18,788 nt of DNA from an uncultured Eubacteriales bacterium (GTDB lineage Bacteria; Bacillota; Clostridia; Oscillospirales; CAG-272): positions 1 through 18,788 of the forward strand of contig ONVJ01000036.1 of the NCBI GenBank assembly GCA_900321265.1, written 5' to 3'. Numbering within the stretch: position 1 is the first letter of the stretch; the number at the start of each line of letters is the position of its first letter. The position numbers and the translations under genes are program-made. Below the pieces are notes generated by a model. That model was not told the origin of the DNA. It worked only from the letters and a program-made list of their open reading frames with translations, and ran no database searches. Shown piece after piece: positions 1 through 7,639 of the stretch.

Positions 1-890
1 CGGCTGGCGTAGATCATCATATGGTGCGGGCAGTTCATCGGTCTGAGGACGAAGGACTCGCCTTCGACCTCCATCGCCGGGAACATGTTGTCCTTGTAGT
101 GATCCCAGTGGCCCGAGGTCTTGTAGAGCTGTACCGAGCCTACGCAGGGGGTGAGGACGTGATCGTAGCCGAGCTTCCGCTCCTTCTCCTTGATATAGTT
201 CTCAAGCTCCTGCCATACGGTATATCCCTTGGGGAGGAACATCGGAAGGCCCTTGCCGACGAGATCGTCGGTCATGAAGAGGCCCATTTCCTTTCCGATG
301 CGGCGGTGATCCCTGGCCTTGGCCTCCTCCTGCTCCTTCTCCCACGCGGCGAGCTCCTCGGGTGTGCGGAAGGCGACGCCGTTGATCCTGGTCAGCATCT
401 TCTTCGTCGCGTCGTTCTTCCAGTAGGCGCCCGACTGCTGGGTGATCCTGAAGGCCTTCAGTGCCTTGGTGTAGCAGAGGTGGGGACCGGTGCACATATC
501 GACGTAGTCGCCCTGTTCAAAGAAGCTTATCTCGGCGTCCTCGGGGAGATCGGCGATATGCTCTGTCTTGTATTTCGCGCCTCTCTTTTCGGTGAAGGCG
601 ACGGCCTCGGCTCTCGGGAGGATGAAGGGCCTGATCGGGATGTTCTCCTTGACGATCTTCTTCATCTCGGCCTCGATCTTTGCGAGGTCCTCGTCGGTCA
701 GCTTGCGGTCGCCGAGGTCGATGTCGTAAAAGAAGCCCTTTTCGGTCGCAGGTCCGTAGCCGAAATCGGCTTCCGGCCAGAGCCTCGAGACCGCCTGCGC
801 CATGATGTGCGCCGCGGTGTGTCTTATGACCTGAAGCTCCTCCTCGGGAGGACATTCATATACTGTTCCGTGCTTGTCGATGATCTTCAT
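1..890 (-). CDS. thrS: Threonyl-tRNA synthetase, N-terminal part (3' end cut by window edge), TGS-less form
   Basis: Charges tRNA-Thr with threonine in the cytoplasm. The 296 visible residues cover the editing domain and the beginning of the class II catalytic core. Editing-site residues are present: HTAAH (H24, H28) and CTGPH (C133, H137). The catalytic core shows RPMNCPHH at 283-290, where C287 matches the family's zinc-ligand cysteine. The HxxxH begins only 23 residues from the start, so the roughly 60-residue N-terminal TGS domain of the E. coli-type enzyme is missing. The start is firm: an in-frame TAG lies 12 nt upstream of the ATG, and GAGGAAAAG provides the ribosome site. The C-terminal catalytic and anticodon-binding parts lie outside the window. 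No T-box leader is possible in the roughly 35-nt 5' UTR predicted from the promoter at 931-959. Confidence 0.96.
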   Translation of the reverse strand, partial: MKIIDKHGTVYECPPEEELQVIRHTAAHIMAQAVSRLWPEADFGYGPATEKGFFYDIDLGDRKLTDEDLAKIEAEMKKIVKENIPIRPFILPRAEAVAFTEKRGAKYKTEHIADLPEDAEISFFEQGDYVDMCTGPHLCYTKALKAFRITQQSGAYWKNDATKKMLTRINGVAFRTPEELAAWEKEQEEAKARDHRRIGKEMGLFMTDDLVGKGLPMFLPKGYTVWQELENYIKEKERKLGYDHVLTPCVGSVQLYKTSGHWDHYKDNMFPAMEVEGESFVLRPMNCPHHMMIYAS

Positions 891-930
891 AATCTTTTCC
901 TCTATAGCAGCGTAAAAATAGTTAGTGATA

Positions 931-959
931 ATTATATCATAAAGAATCAAAAAATGCAA
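931..959 (-). promoter_or_regulatory. Sigma-A promoter of thrS
   Basis: Read on the minus strand, TTGCAT (954-959) and a perfect TATAAT (931-936) are separated by 17 bp. The predicted start is near 924, giving a leader of about 35 nt before the thrS ATG. That is too short for a T-box, so thrS is probably not threonine-attenuated here. Confidence 0.85.
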
Positions 960-1004
960 CAAAAAAATCAGGATCCGTCACGGCTTCCCGGCCGCGACAG
1001 GAGC

Positions 1005-1041
1005 GGGGGTGTTAAAAAAGTCCGACTTTTTTAACACCCCC
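1005..1041. terminator. Long hairpin after the GLUG gene (palindrome family copy 1)
   Basis: This is a perfect inverted repeat with two 18-nt arms around a single central C. The arm runs GGGGG, TGTT, AAAAAA, GTC. It lies 22 bp past the stop of the minus-strand GLUG gene and upstream of the thrS promoter, so it probably ends the GLUG transcript. The T-run is inside the 3' arm and is followed by the GC base of the stem, which is not the classic order for an intrinsic terminator. Related hairpins occur at 4948, 16066 and 17451. Confidence 0.7.
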
Positions 1042-1063
1042 ATAAGATTCGGTTGCTCCTCGG

Positions 1064-4000
1064 TCACTCTTCCTGCCACCTGAGAGTCGGTGTGCCGATC
1101 CCGGGGATCTTCCCGATAGTCCAGATCTCCGCGAAATCAAACCCCTCAAAGGAATCCCCGTTCCTCATCTGTGCTTCTGTCAGTCCCGACGTCTGTCCGG
1201 AGATATCCGCCGAAGAGCTGCCCGCAGTGTCGCTTCCGATGCCGTTCTGAGGCTTGTTTTCACCGTCCAGCGCGCCGCCCGAGAGATAATAGCAGTTCAG
1301 GAACGAACCTGTGAGGCCGGGGAGGCCGATGTATCCGCAAACTCCTCCTACCGATGATTCGCCGAAGACCTGCCCCGAACTGAAGCAGCAGGATATTTCT
1401 CCCAAGCTGCTGCCGCATATTCCTCCGCAACCCGAGATCCCGCAAACCCTGGCGGTATTACAGCAGTTCGTTATTTGACCGCCTGACTGATTATTGTCCC
1501 CGGCAATACCGCCGACATTATATGCTCCGATCGTCATGCCGATGTTGCGGCATTCCGTGATCTCACCTTTATGATTTCCCCCCGAGATTCCTCCCACGTT
1601 TATTTCACCGTACACGATACCCGAGTTTTCGCATTCGGCGATACTTCCTTCATTGACGGAGCTTATTCCGCCCGAAGAAGCTGCCGACCTCACGTCGCCC
1701 GTGTTGCCGCATCGGGTGATCCTGCCCGCATTTCTGCCGCAGATACCCCCGGCTCCGCTTTTACTGCAAAACACTCTGGCAGCGTTGTCGCATCCGGTAA
1801 CCGAACCGGCTTTGATCTCGCCGCATATGCCGCCGACATAAAAGCCAGCTCCGCTGATCTCTCCCGCGCTTGTGCATCGGGTGACCGAGCCTCCTCCCAG
1901 ACTGCCGCATATTCCTCCCGCCACGTCGTTGCGTCCATGAAAGATCGCGTTGACGCTGCAACCGGTCAGAGAGCTGTTTTCCGCTCTGCCGGCTATTCCT
2001 CCGTTGTATGCGCCGGCATAAAAACTCCCTCCGAAGCTGCATCCGCTGACCGCGGTCTCAAGGCAGTAACCGCAGATACCGCCGTTATATGATCCGCTCA
2101 GTTCGCCGATACCGCTGAAGCTGCAGTCTGTTACAGAACCGCGGATCGCCCGTCCGCAGATCCCGCCGCTTTCACTGCCGCCGTGCAGCCATGATTTTTC
2201 AACGACAAGATTTGAGATCGCGCCGTCGATTATGCATCCGAAGAGTCCGTTGTTATTTCCGGTGTCGTCTTCGTAAAAATACATTCCTCTGACAGCATGC
2301 CCGCCGCCGTCGAAAATCCCTGAAAAAGGTCTCTCCGGAACGGCGGTTCCTATCGGCGTCCAGCCGTTTTCCGGCTCGGGATGATACGATCCCCAGGTGT
2401 CATAGTATGAACTGTCATTCAAATATATATCAGATTCGAGCCTGAAGTATTTGCCCCTGTAACTGTTTCCGCCTCTGACCGATTCCGCCAGAAAAGCGAG
2501 CTGTTCCGCGGTCTTTATGATATAAGGATCGCTCTTTGTCCCTTTCCCCGACTCGAAGCCCTCAGCGGCACCGCCGTTCCAGACGGCTGTCCCCGACGGA
2601 AGCAGCGTCTCGTAGCAGTACTCGGTCCCGGCATCTCCGCAAAGCGCGCATTTATAATAATACACTGAGGGCTTCCCGTCCTGCCCGGCAGTCTTAAGGT
2701 ATTTGTCCCCGGTATCGCGAAGGCGGAAATCGTGAGGCGTCTGGTATTCAAAAGACTCCTCTCCCTTCTCTCCGCAGGCGCATGAGAAATAATAGACCGA
2801 AGGCGTATGGCAGTCTCCGAGGGAGATCAGGTATTCTTCTCTAAGCTGCTTTCTGTCAAACAGATGAACATGCCCGGCGGCGACGGGATCGAACTGCCAT
2901 TTAAGCACCGGAAGCCCGGAACCGGCGGAATCTCCGGCTGACCATACCGCGGAAAAATCCAATCCGGGATATGATTCGGCGCGCAACATCTCGCTTGAAG
3001 TCAGTCTCTTCGTTATTCCGTTTGTATCTTTGTCGGGTGTGTTTTCACCGCGTCTGCTGCTGCCGATCCCGTACTGAACCTGACCCGATCCGTCTGTCGC
3101 GCTTCCGTCAAGATAGCAGCAGTCGGTAAGTACGCCCATTGCCACCTCCCCGCAAAGGGAGCCGGTACTGTATTCCCCGCGCACTTCCCCGGCGTTGTAG
3201 CATCTGGCAGTTGAGGCGGCGTCCCCTTCCATGTATCCCTGGATACCTCCGGTACAGACCAGTCCGCGGACCTCACCGGTGTTAAAGCAGTCGCAGATAC
3301 TTCTGCATCTTCCCGCAATACCTCCGGTATAGTCATTTCCTTTGATATTTCCGGTATTGAAGCATTCCCTGATCTCGTATCCGGCGCCGCAGATCCCTCC
3401 GCAACTATCACTTGAGCAGGTGACCTTCCCGGTGTTGGAGCAGCGCGAAACGGCAGCGGCAGAGTATCCGCATATGCCGCCGGCATAGGTCTGACCGTCT
3501 ACCATGCCGGAGTTTTTGCAGTCCGCGACCGAGCCTTTTGAGATCTTTCCGCAGATCCCGCCGGTGCATGAATCGCCTCCTGCCCCTGTTGTCACTTCAC
3601 CTGTGTTGAGACAGTTTTCTATCTTTCCCCAATCGCATTCGCCGCAGATCCCCCCGGTTTCCGATGTTCCTGAAACTCGACCGGAGTTTTGGCAGTTCCT
3701 GATAGTCACGCCGTTGGCGGCATATCCGCAGATGCCTCCGGAGGTCCGCGACCCCGTACCCTGGGAGGCGCCGGATCCTTCCGAAGCCGTCACGATGCCG
3801 TCGAACAGACAGTTTTCAAGAGTCCCCCTGTTGCAGAATCCGCATATTCCGCCTACGCGGCCGACTCCCCTGATCCACGACTCCTCAATGCAGAGATTGC
3901 TCACAGAACCGCTCACCGCGCCGAAGAGGCCCAAATTGCTTCCGCCGTCAAGATCTATATAAACTCCGCGGATAACATGTCCTCCTCCGTCAAAATGGCC

Positions 4001-4693
4001 GGTAAAATTCCCCTGGGCAGAGCCGATCGGATGCCAGTCGTGTTCCGGAGGGCTCTCCCCCCATTTCTCCCAGTCAAAGGTGTCATTGAGCCTTATATCC
4101 CTGACAAGTCTGAAATAACTGTTCCCGATGGTCACTCTCTTTTCTGACAGCGAAAGCTCCGAAAGATATGCCAGCTGTTCAGCGGTCGCGATGATGAAGG
4201 GATCCTCTTCGGTCCCGCTGCCAGATTCGAATCCGCCGGCGGTGATTCCGCTCCATACCGGCATATCAACCTCGAAAAGAAGATCCTCCGCGCGGGCGCC
4301 GCATACCGAGCAGGAATAAGAGTAATACGACCTCTCTCCCGCTTCGGATACGAAATACCCGGGATCGGTATTCTTTTCTGTAAAGCTGTGGGCTCCGGGT
4401 TCTCCGTACTCGAAGGTCTCCTCACCCGCCTCCCCGCATTCGCAGGAGTAGTAGTAAACAGCCCTCGACAGGCAGGTCGCCTCAGACTTCAGATATTTCC
4501 GGTCGGTATTCTTCTGTGTAAAGGAGTGTTCACTGTGGATCCAGAAGCTGTCATTCCCGCAGGAAGAAAGGACAAGAAGCAGCGCCAGCGACAGGGAGAG
4601 GATCGCCGATGCCGCGGTGAGGAATGATCTTTTTCCTGTTCTTATTCTGCCGGCAGACGCCGGGAGCCGTTTTTTACCATTTCTGTTTTCCAT
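1064..4693 (-). CDS. Large surface lipoprotein with duplicated Cys-rich/GLUG-repeat modules
   Basis: Predicted cell-surface lipoprotein of 1209 residues, substrate unknown. The N-terminus has a basic stretch, a hydrophobic segment and a lipobox, LSSC, with Cys45 as the lipidation site. The rest is one module present twice (about 55-602 and 606-1209). Each module has two roughly 45-residue repeats with YYxSCxCG-like cores, an entry segment with TAEQLA, a FRL..DI.LND stretch and a FDGGGH motif, a run of about 9 (first) or 11 (second) GLUG repeats built on GGICG...C.N.G.V.G, and a closing CYYL...GIGS...LxWQ segment. GLUG repeats are expected to form a beta-solenoid, suiting adhesion or polysaccharide binding. 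ATG at 4693 is preferred over an upstream in-frame TTG (4699), because CAGGAG lies 6 nt before the ATG and abuts the TTG. Most repeats carry two cysteines, which is unusual for an exported protein. Confidence 0.85.
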   Translation of the reverse strand: MENRNGKKRLPASAGRIRTGKRSFLTAASAILSLSLALLLVLSSCGNDSFWIHSEHSFTQKNTDRKYLKSEATCLSRAVYYYSCECGEAGEETFEYGEPGAHSFTEKNTDPGYFVSEAGERSYYSYSCSVCGARAEDLLFEVDMPVWSGITAGGFESGSGTEEDPFIIATAEQLAYLSELSLSEKRVTIGNSYFRLVRDIRLNDTFDWEKWGESPPEHDWHPIGSAQGNFTGHFDGGGHVIRGVYIDLDGGSNLGLFGAVSGSVSNLCIEESWIRGVGRVGGICGFCNRGTLENCLFDGIVTASEGSGASQGTGSRTSGGICGYAANGVTIRNCQNSGRVSGTSETGGICGECDWGKIENCLNTGEVTTGAGGDSCTGGICGKISKGSVADCKNSGMVDGQTYAGGICGYSAAAVSRCSNTGKVTCSSDSCGGICGAGYEIRECFNTGNIKGNDYTGGIAGRCRSICDCFNTGEVRGLVCTGGIQGYMEGDAASTARCYNAGEVRGEYSTGSLCGEVAMGVLTDCCYLDGSATDGSGQVQYGIGSSRRGENTPDKDTNGITKRLTSSEMLRAESYPGLDFSAVWSAGDSAGSGLPVLKWQFDPVAAGHVHLFDRKQLREEYLISLGDCHTPSVYYFSCACGEKGEESFEYQTPHDFRLRDTGDKYLKTAGQDGKPSVYYYKCALCGDAGTEYCYETLLPSGTAVWNGGAAEGFESGKGTKSDPYIIKTAEQLAFLAESVRGGNSYRGKYFRLESDIYLNDSSYYDTWGSYHPEPENGWTPIGTAVPERPFSGIFDGGGHAVRGMYFYEDDTGNNNGLFGCIIDGAISNLVVEKSWLHGGSESGGICGRAIRGSVTDCSFSGIGELSGSYNGGICGYCLETAVSGCSFGGSFYAGAYNGGIAGRAENSSLTGCSVNAIFHGRNDVAGGICGSLGGGSVTRCTSAGEISGAGFYVGGICGEIKAGSVTGCDNAARVFCSKSGAGGICGRNAGRITRCGNTGDVRSAASSGGISSVNEGSIAECENSGIVYGEINVGGISGGNHKGEITECRNIGMTIGAYNVGGIAGDNNQSGGQITNCCNTARVCGISGCGGICGSSLGEISCCFSSGQVFGESSVGGVCGYIGLPGLTGSFLNCYYLSGGALDGENKPQNGIGSDTAGSSSADISGQTSGLTEAQMRNGDSFEGFDFAEIWTIGKIPGIGTPTLRWQEE

Positions 4694-4699
4694 CGCCAA

Positions 4700-4705
4700 C
4701 TCCTG
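4700..4705 (-). promoter_or_regulatory. Ribosome binding site that decides the GLUG start
   Basis: CAGGAG on the minus strand is followed by six bases (TTGGCG) and then ATG. The in-frame TTG directly abuts the site and so cannot use it. The start is therefore 4693. Confidence 0.8.
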
Positions 4706-4731
4706 TATAATAATTCCTATAATGTATCACC

Positions 4732-4761
4732 AGTATATCACGGAGAGACAAAAAAAGTAAA
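4732..4761 (-). promoter_or_regulatory. Possible second, weaker promoter of the GLUG gene
   Basis: On the minus strand TTTACT (4756-4761) and TATACT (4732-4737) are separated by 18 bp. This is a poorer match than the promoter at 4837-4865, but it is closer to the start codon. Confidence 0.35.
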
Positions 4762-4786
4762 GTGACAAAGCGTTACAGCCGTTACA
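4762..4786. repeat. Short GTTACA/GTGACA direct repeats in the GLUG leader
   Basis: GTGACA (4762), GTTACA (4772) and GTTACA (4781) recur at about 9-10 bp, close to one helical turn. The last two copies share CGTTACA exactly. They lie between the two GLUG promoters and could be half-sites for a regulator. They could also be chance. Confidence 0.35.
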
Positions 4787-4836
4787 AAAAAGCCGCAACG
4801 GTCCGGAGTGGTTTTTGCGCATAACCATACAAATAA

Positions 4837-4865
4837 AGTATAAAGCAAAAAAGAAAAAAAGTCAA
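4837..4865 (-). promoter_or_regulatory. Main promoter of the GLUG lipoprotein gene
   Basis: On the minus strand TTGACT (4860-4865) and TATACT (4837-4842) are separated by exactly 17 bp, and the spacer is T-rich. Each hexamer matches the sigma-A consensus at 5 of 6 positions. The predicted start is near 4830, leaving a leader of about 135 nt. Confidence 0.75.
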
Positions 4866-4885
4866 TGGACAAAAACGTGTGTTAG

Positions 4886-4922
4886 TGTGGCATTTGCCAC
4901 ATTTTGACGCAAAAGTGTGGCA
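4886..4922. promoter_or_regulatory. Operator-like TGTGGCA palindrome with a third half-site
   Basis: TGTGGCA (4886-4892), TT, TGCCACA (4895-4901) form a perfect 16-bp palindrome. A third TGTGGCA at 4916-4922 lies 30 bp, about three helical turns, from the first. The cluster sits just upstream of the -35 of the promoter at 4837-4865, a typical activator position. I do not recognise the cognate regulator. Confidence 0.5.
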
Positions 4923-4947
4923 GAATTAACAAAATATTAACAATTAT

Positions 4948-4993
4948 GCAGGGGGCTGTCAAAAAAGTCGCGCTTTTTTGACAGCCCCCCTGC
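4948..4993. terminator. Long hairpin after the ABC/HAD operon (palindrome family copy 2)
   Basis: The inverted repeat has about 20-bp arms (GCA, G-run, CTGTC, AAAAAAG) around a TCGCG loop, with one unpaired C in the base run. It lies 15 bp past the HAD stop on the minus strand. Compared with copy 1, TGTT has become TGTC with the matching change in the other arm, so pairing is preserved. Confidence 0.7.
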
Positions 4994-5008
4994 CTGATAG
5001 TGTGTTTT

Positions 5009-5812
5009 TCAGTCCGCAGCGATCTCCCCGACGTCGGAGAGGATGAATTTCGGCCTGTAGGCGTAATCCCCGACCGTTTCAACACTGCTTACTCCCGACA
5101 GAACGAGCACGGTGTCCATCTCGTTCTCGATGCCGGCGATGATGTCGGTGTCCATCCGGTCGCCGATTATCGCGGCGTCGCGCCTCGAGACCTCGAGTTT
5201 CTTCAGCGCGTGCCTCATCATAAGCGGATTCGGCTTGCCGATGTAGTAGGCCTTCTTTCCGGTCGTCATCTCGATCGGCGCGATGAGCGCGCGGCAGGCC
5301 GGGACTATGCCCGACTCACCCGGGTCGGTGACGTCGGAATTGGTACCGATGAGCCGCGCTCCCCGCTGGACGAGGATGACGGCGCGCTCGATCTCGGCGT
5401 AGGTCAGATTTGTCGTCTTTCCGAAGACGACATAGTCTGGATCGTGGCTGTTCATCGAGAAGCCCGCCTCGTAGAGGGCGTTGAGAAGGCCCGGGTCGCC
5501 GATAGCGTAAACGCTGCCGCCCGGGCACTGTCCGGCCAGGAAGGAGGCCGTCGCCTGGGCGCTGGTGAAGAAGTGGTCCTCGGTGATCTCAAGGCCCATC
5601 CTGGCCAGCTTTTCCGACAGCTCGCGGGGGGATTTCCCCGAACCGTTCGTGAGGAAGAGGTATTTTTTGTTTTCTCTCTTGAGCCAGTCTATGAACCTTT
5701 CCGCTCCGGGTATGATCCGGTTGCCGTGATATATAACGCCGTCCATATCGCAGAGGAAGGCTTTTTTCGACCTGAGCTCATCCATCGTCTCGCAGACGGT
5801 ATCCTTTTTCAT
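5009..5812 (-). CDS. NagD-like HAD-superfamily (IIA) sugar-phosphate phosphatase
   Basis: Cytoplasmic 267-residue phosphohydrolase of the HAD class IIA (NagD/AraL/PGP) group. Motif I is DMDGVIY, with nucleophile D22 and acid/base D24. Motif II is TNGS at 55-58. K193 in GKPNP is motif III. Motif IV is GDRMDTD at 217-223, with Mg-binding D218 and D223. Between motifs II and III lies the C2-type cap, about 80-185, which sets substrate choice, so the substrate cannot be read from the motifs. Length is typical. The start has GGAG about 12 nt upstream, slightly far; an in-frame ATG at codon 10 has no better site. It is the last gene of the ABC operon, 39 bp after it, and is followed by the hairpin at 4948-4993. 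A link between the phosphatase and the exporter is not evident. Confidence 0.9.
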   Translation of the reverse strand: MKKDTVCETMDELRSKKAFLCDMDGVIYHGNRIIPGAERFIDWLKRENKKYLFLTNGSGKSPRELSEKLARMGLEITEDHFFTSAQATASFLAGQCPGGSVYAIGDPGLLNALYEAGFSMNSHDPDYVVFGKTTNLTYAEIERAVILVQRGARLIGTNSDVTDPGESGIVPACRALIAPIEMTTGKKAYYIGKPNPLMMRHALKKLEVSRRDAAIIGDRMDTDIIAGIENEMDTVLVLSGVSSVETVGDYAYRPKFILSDVGEIAAD

Positions 5813-5851
5813 GACAGTTGTCTTCTCCTTTCCTGTAGCCCAAGGGCAGCT

Positions 5852-7639
5852 TCACTCCTGCTGTCCGTTCTCGAACTGGAGCTCGTAGAGCTTGTAGTAG
5901 TATCCGTGTTCGGCGAGCAGCCCCTGATGGGTGCCGCGCTCGATTATCTCGCCGTTCTGAAGGACGATTATCTGATCGGCGTGCTGTATCGTCGACAGCC
6001 TGTGGGCCACGACGAGCATTGTGCCGATCGATCTCATCTTCTCGAGCGACTTCTGGATCAGGACCTCGGTCTCGGTGTCGATGTTGGCGGTCGCCTCGTC
6101 GAGTATCAGGATCCGCGGCTCGGCCAGGACCGTCCTCGCGAAGGAGAGCAGCTGCCGCTGTCCGGCAGAGAGGTTCTCTCCCCTCTCGATGATGGTAGAA
6201 TCATAGCCGTCGGGGAGCTTTTCGATGAAGCTGTCGGCGCCGACGTATCTGCAGGCGTCGGCGATCCTCTCGTCGGAAATGCTCTCGTCATGCAGCGATA
6301 TGTTCGTTTTGACGGTGCCGCTGAAAAGGAAGACGTCCTGGAGCATCTGCCCCACGGCGCGCCTCAGCGACTTGATCTTAATATGCGAGATGTCCCTTCC
6401 GTCGATCAGTATCCGGCCCTTCTGTATCTCGTAGTTCCTAACGATAAGGCTGAGTATCGTCGTCTTTCCGGCTCCGGTCGCGCCGACGAAGGCGCAGGTG
6501 TCGCCCGGCTCGATCTCGAAGGAAACGTCCTTAAGGATCCAGTTCTCTCCCTCGTAGGCGAACCAGACGTGATCGAACTCGATCCTTCCCTTCACATCTC
6601 CGAGCTCCTCGGCGTCGGGCAGATCCCTGACCTCGGCTTCGGTGTCGAGAAGATTGAAGATCCTCTCGGAGGCTGTAAAGGCCTTCTGGATGCTGTTGAG
6701 CTGATCGGCGAGCTCCTGGACCGGATTGAAGAATTTTCCGATATAGAGGTAGAAGGCGACTATCGCCGCCGCCTCGAGGCCGAAGGTGAGCCCCAGCCTG
6801 AAGGAGAGCGCGACCGTCGATATGTAGACGAGGGTGACGAAGGGACGGTAGATGCCGAACCCGAGTATGACTCTCCAGCGCGACTTGCGCAGAGCGTCGT
6901 TCTTCTCGTCGAACTCCTCCGCCTTCTTCTTCTCACGGTTGAAGATCTGGGTGATCTTCATGCCCGAAAGGTTCTCGTTCGTGAAGGCGTTGAGCTCCGA
7001 GATATTCTTTCTCTCCTCCCTGAAGGCCTTCCCTACATATTTCGAGAAGATGAGTGAGGACACAAAGATTATGCTCACCGGAGCCACGAGGACGAGCGCC
7101 AGCTTCCAGTTTATGAAGAACATGATGACGTAGACGCCGACGATCGTCATAAGGTTCTTTATGACCCTGACGAGGACGTTCGTGAAGAGATCGCTCATCG
7201 ACTGGGTGTATGAGGTCACCCTTGTCACCAGCGATCCCACCGGCATCTCGGCAAACTGGTTCTGGCTCATCCCCTCGATGTGGGTGAACACATCGTTCCT
7301 GATGTTGTATATGACGGTCTGGCCCGCCTTCTGCAGCACCATCGATTCCATATAGAGGAATATGTTGTTGAAGAAGCAGATCCCGAAATAGGCGACCGCC
7401 ATCGAGATTATATACCTGAGGTCTATCGGTCCCTCGGTCATGTTGTGCGTGATCGCCTTCGTGATGAGCGGGAGGATGATGTCCAGCACAACGTTGACGA
7501 GAATGAGAAGTCCGGCAGCCGAGAATCTCAGCCATTCGGGCTTTACGTACCCGAGTATCCTGCGCGTAAGGATCGGGGCGGGTATCTTAACGTCGCCCTT
7601 CAGCTTGTCCTTTACGTCGATCTCTTCCTGGAAATCCAT
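5852..7639 (-). CDS. ABC exporter half-transporter, catalytically canonical subunit (TM288/LmrD-like)
   Basis: A 595-residue membrane protein with an N-terminal exporter transmembrane domain (about 35-320, six predicted helices) and a C-terminal nucleotide-binding domain. Walker A is GATGAGKT (386-393), the signature is LSAGQ (490-494, not LSGGQ), Walker B is LILDE with catalytic E515, and the switch histidine is H546 in AHRLST. It therefore supplies the working Walker site, while its own signature is the degenerate one. Its start overlaps the stop of the upstream ABC gene in TGATG, indicating translational coupling and a 1:1 heterodimer. This layout matches heterodimeric multidrug-type exporters such as TM287/288, LmrCD and BmrCD. 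The substrate is unknown; drug, lipid or peptide export are all possible. Confidence 0.93.
   Translation of the reverse strand: MDFQEEIDVKDKLKGDVKIPAPILTRRILGYVKPEWLRFSAAGLLILVNVVLDIILPLITKAITHNMTEGPIDLRYIISMAVAYFGICFFNNIFLYMESMVLQKAGQTVIYNIRNDVFTHIEGMSQNQFAEMPVGSLVTRVTSYTQSMSDLFTNVLVRVIKNLMTIVGVYVIMFFINWKLALVLVAPVSIIFVSSLIFSKYVGKAFREERKNISELNAFTNENLSGMKITQIFNREKKKAEEFDEKNDALRKSRWRVILGFGIYRPFVTLVYISTVALSFRLGLTFGLEAAAIVAFYLYIGKFFNPVQELADQLNSIQKAFTASERIFNLLDTEAEVRDLPDAEELGDVKGRIEFDHVWFAYEGENWILKDVSFEIEPGDTCAFVGATGAGKTTILSLIVRNYEIQKGRILIDGRDISHIKIKSLRRAVGQMLQDVFLFSGTVKTNISLHDESISDERIADACRYVGADSFIEKLPDGYDSTIIERGENLSAGQRQLLSFARTVLAEPRILILDEATANIDTETEVLIQKSLEKMRSIGTMLVVAHRLSTIQHADQIIVLQNGEIIERGTHQGLLAEHGYYYKLYELQFENGQQE

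Larger units (their letters stand above)
4694..5008. other. Regulatory intergenic region of the GLUG lipoprotein gene
   Basis: This 315-bp gap holds no gene. From right to left it carries a hairpin ending the HAD operon (4948-4993), an AT-rich stretch with a repeated ATTAACAA-type motif (about 4925-4945), a TGTGGCA palindrome plus a third half-site (4886-4922), a strong promoter (4837-4865), and a leader of about 135 nt. The leader contains GTTACA repeats (4762-4786) and a second, weaker promoter (4732-4761). Every signal after the hairpin reads towards the GLUG gene, which suggests that gene is tightly regulated. Confidence 0.7.

Noticed and set aside
891..1004. T-box or other riboswitch ahead of thrS
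   Set aside because: The promoter at 931-959 leaves only about 35 nt of leader and no T-box sequence is visible.
1064..4693. CRISPR or satellite DNA, suggested by the many similar short units
   Set aside because: The periodicity is at protein level (GLUG repeats of variable length); the DNA copies are diverged and have no fixed spacer.
4694..4699. TTG start two codons upstream of the GLUG ATG
   Set aside because: The CAGGAG ribosome site abuts it directly, so only the ATG at 4693 has workable spacing.
5000..7057. A 685-codon open frame on the plus strand
   Set aside because: It is antisense to the HAD and ABC genes, whose motifs are intact. Its protein is Arg/Asp/Val-rich with no recognisable domain, as expected from high-GC shadow frames.
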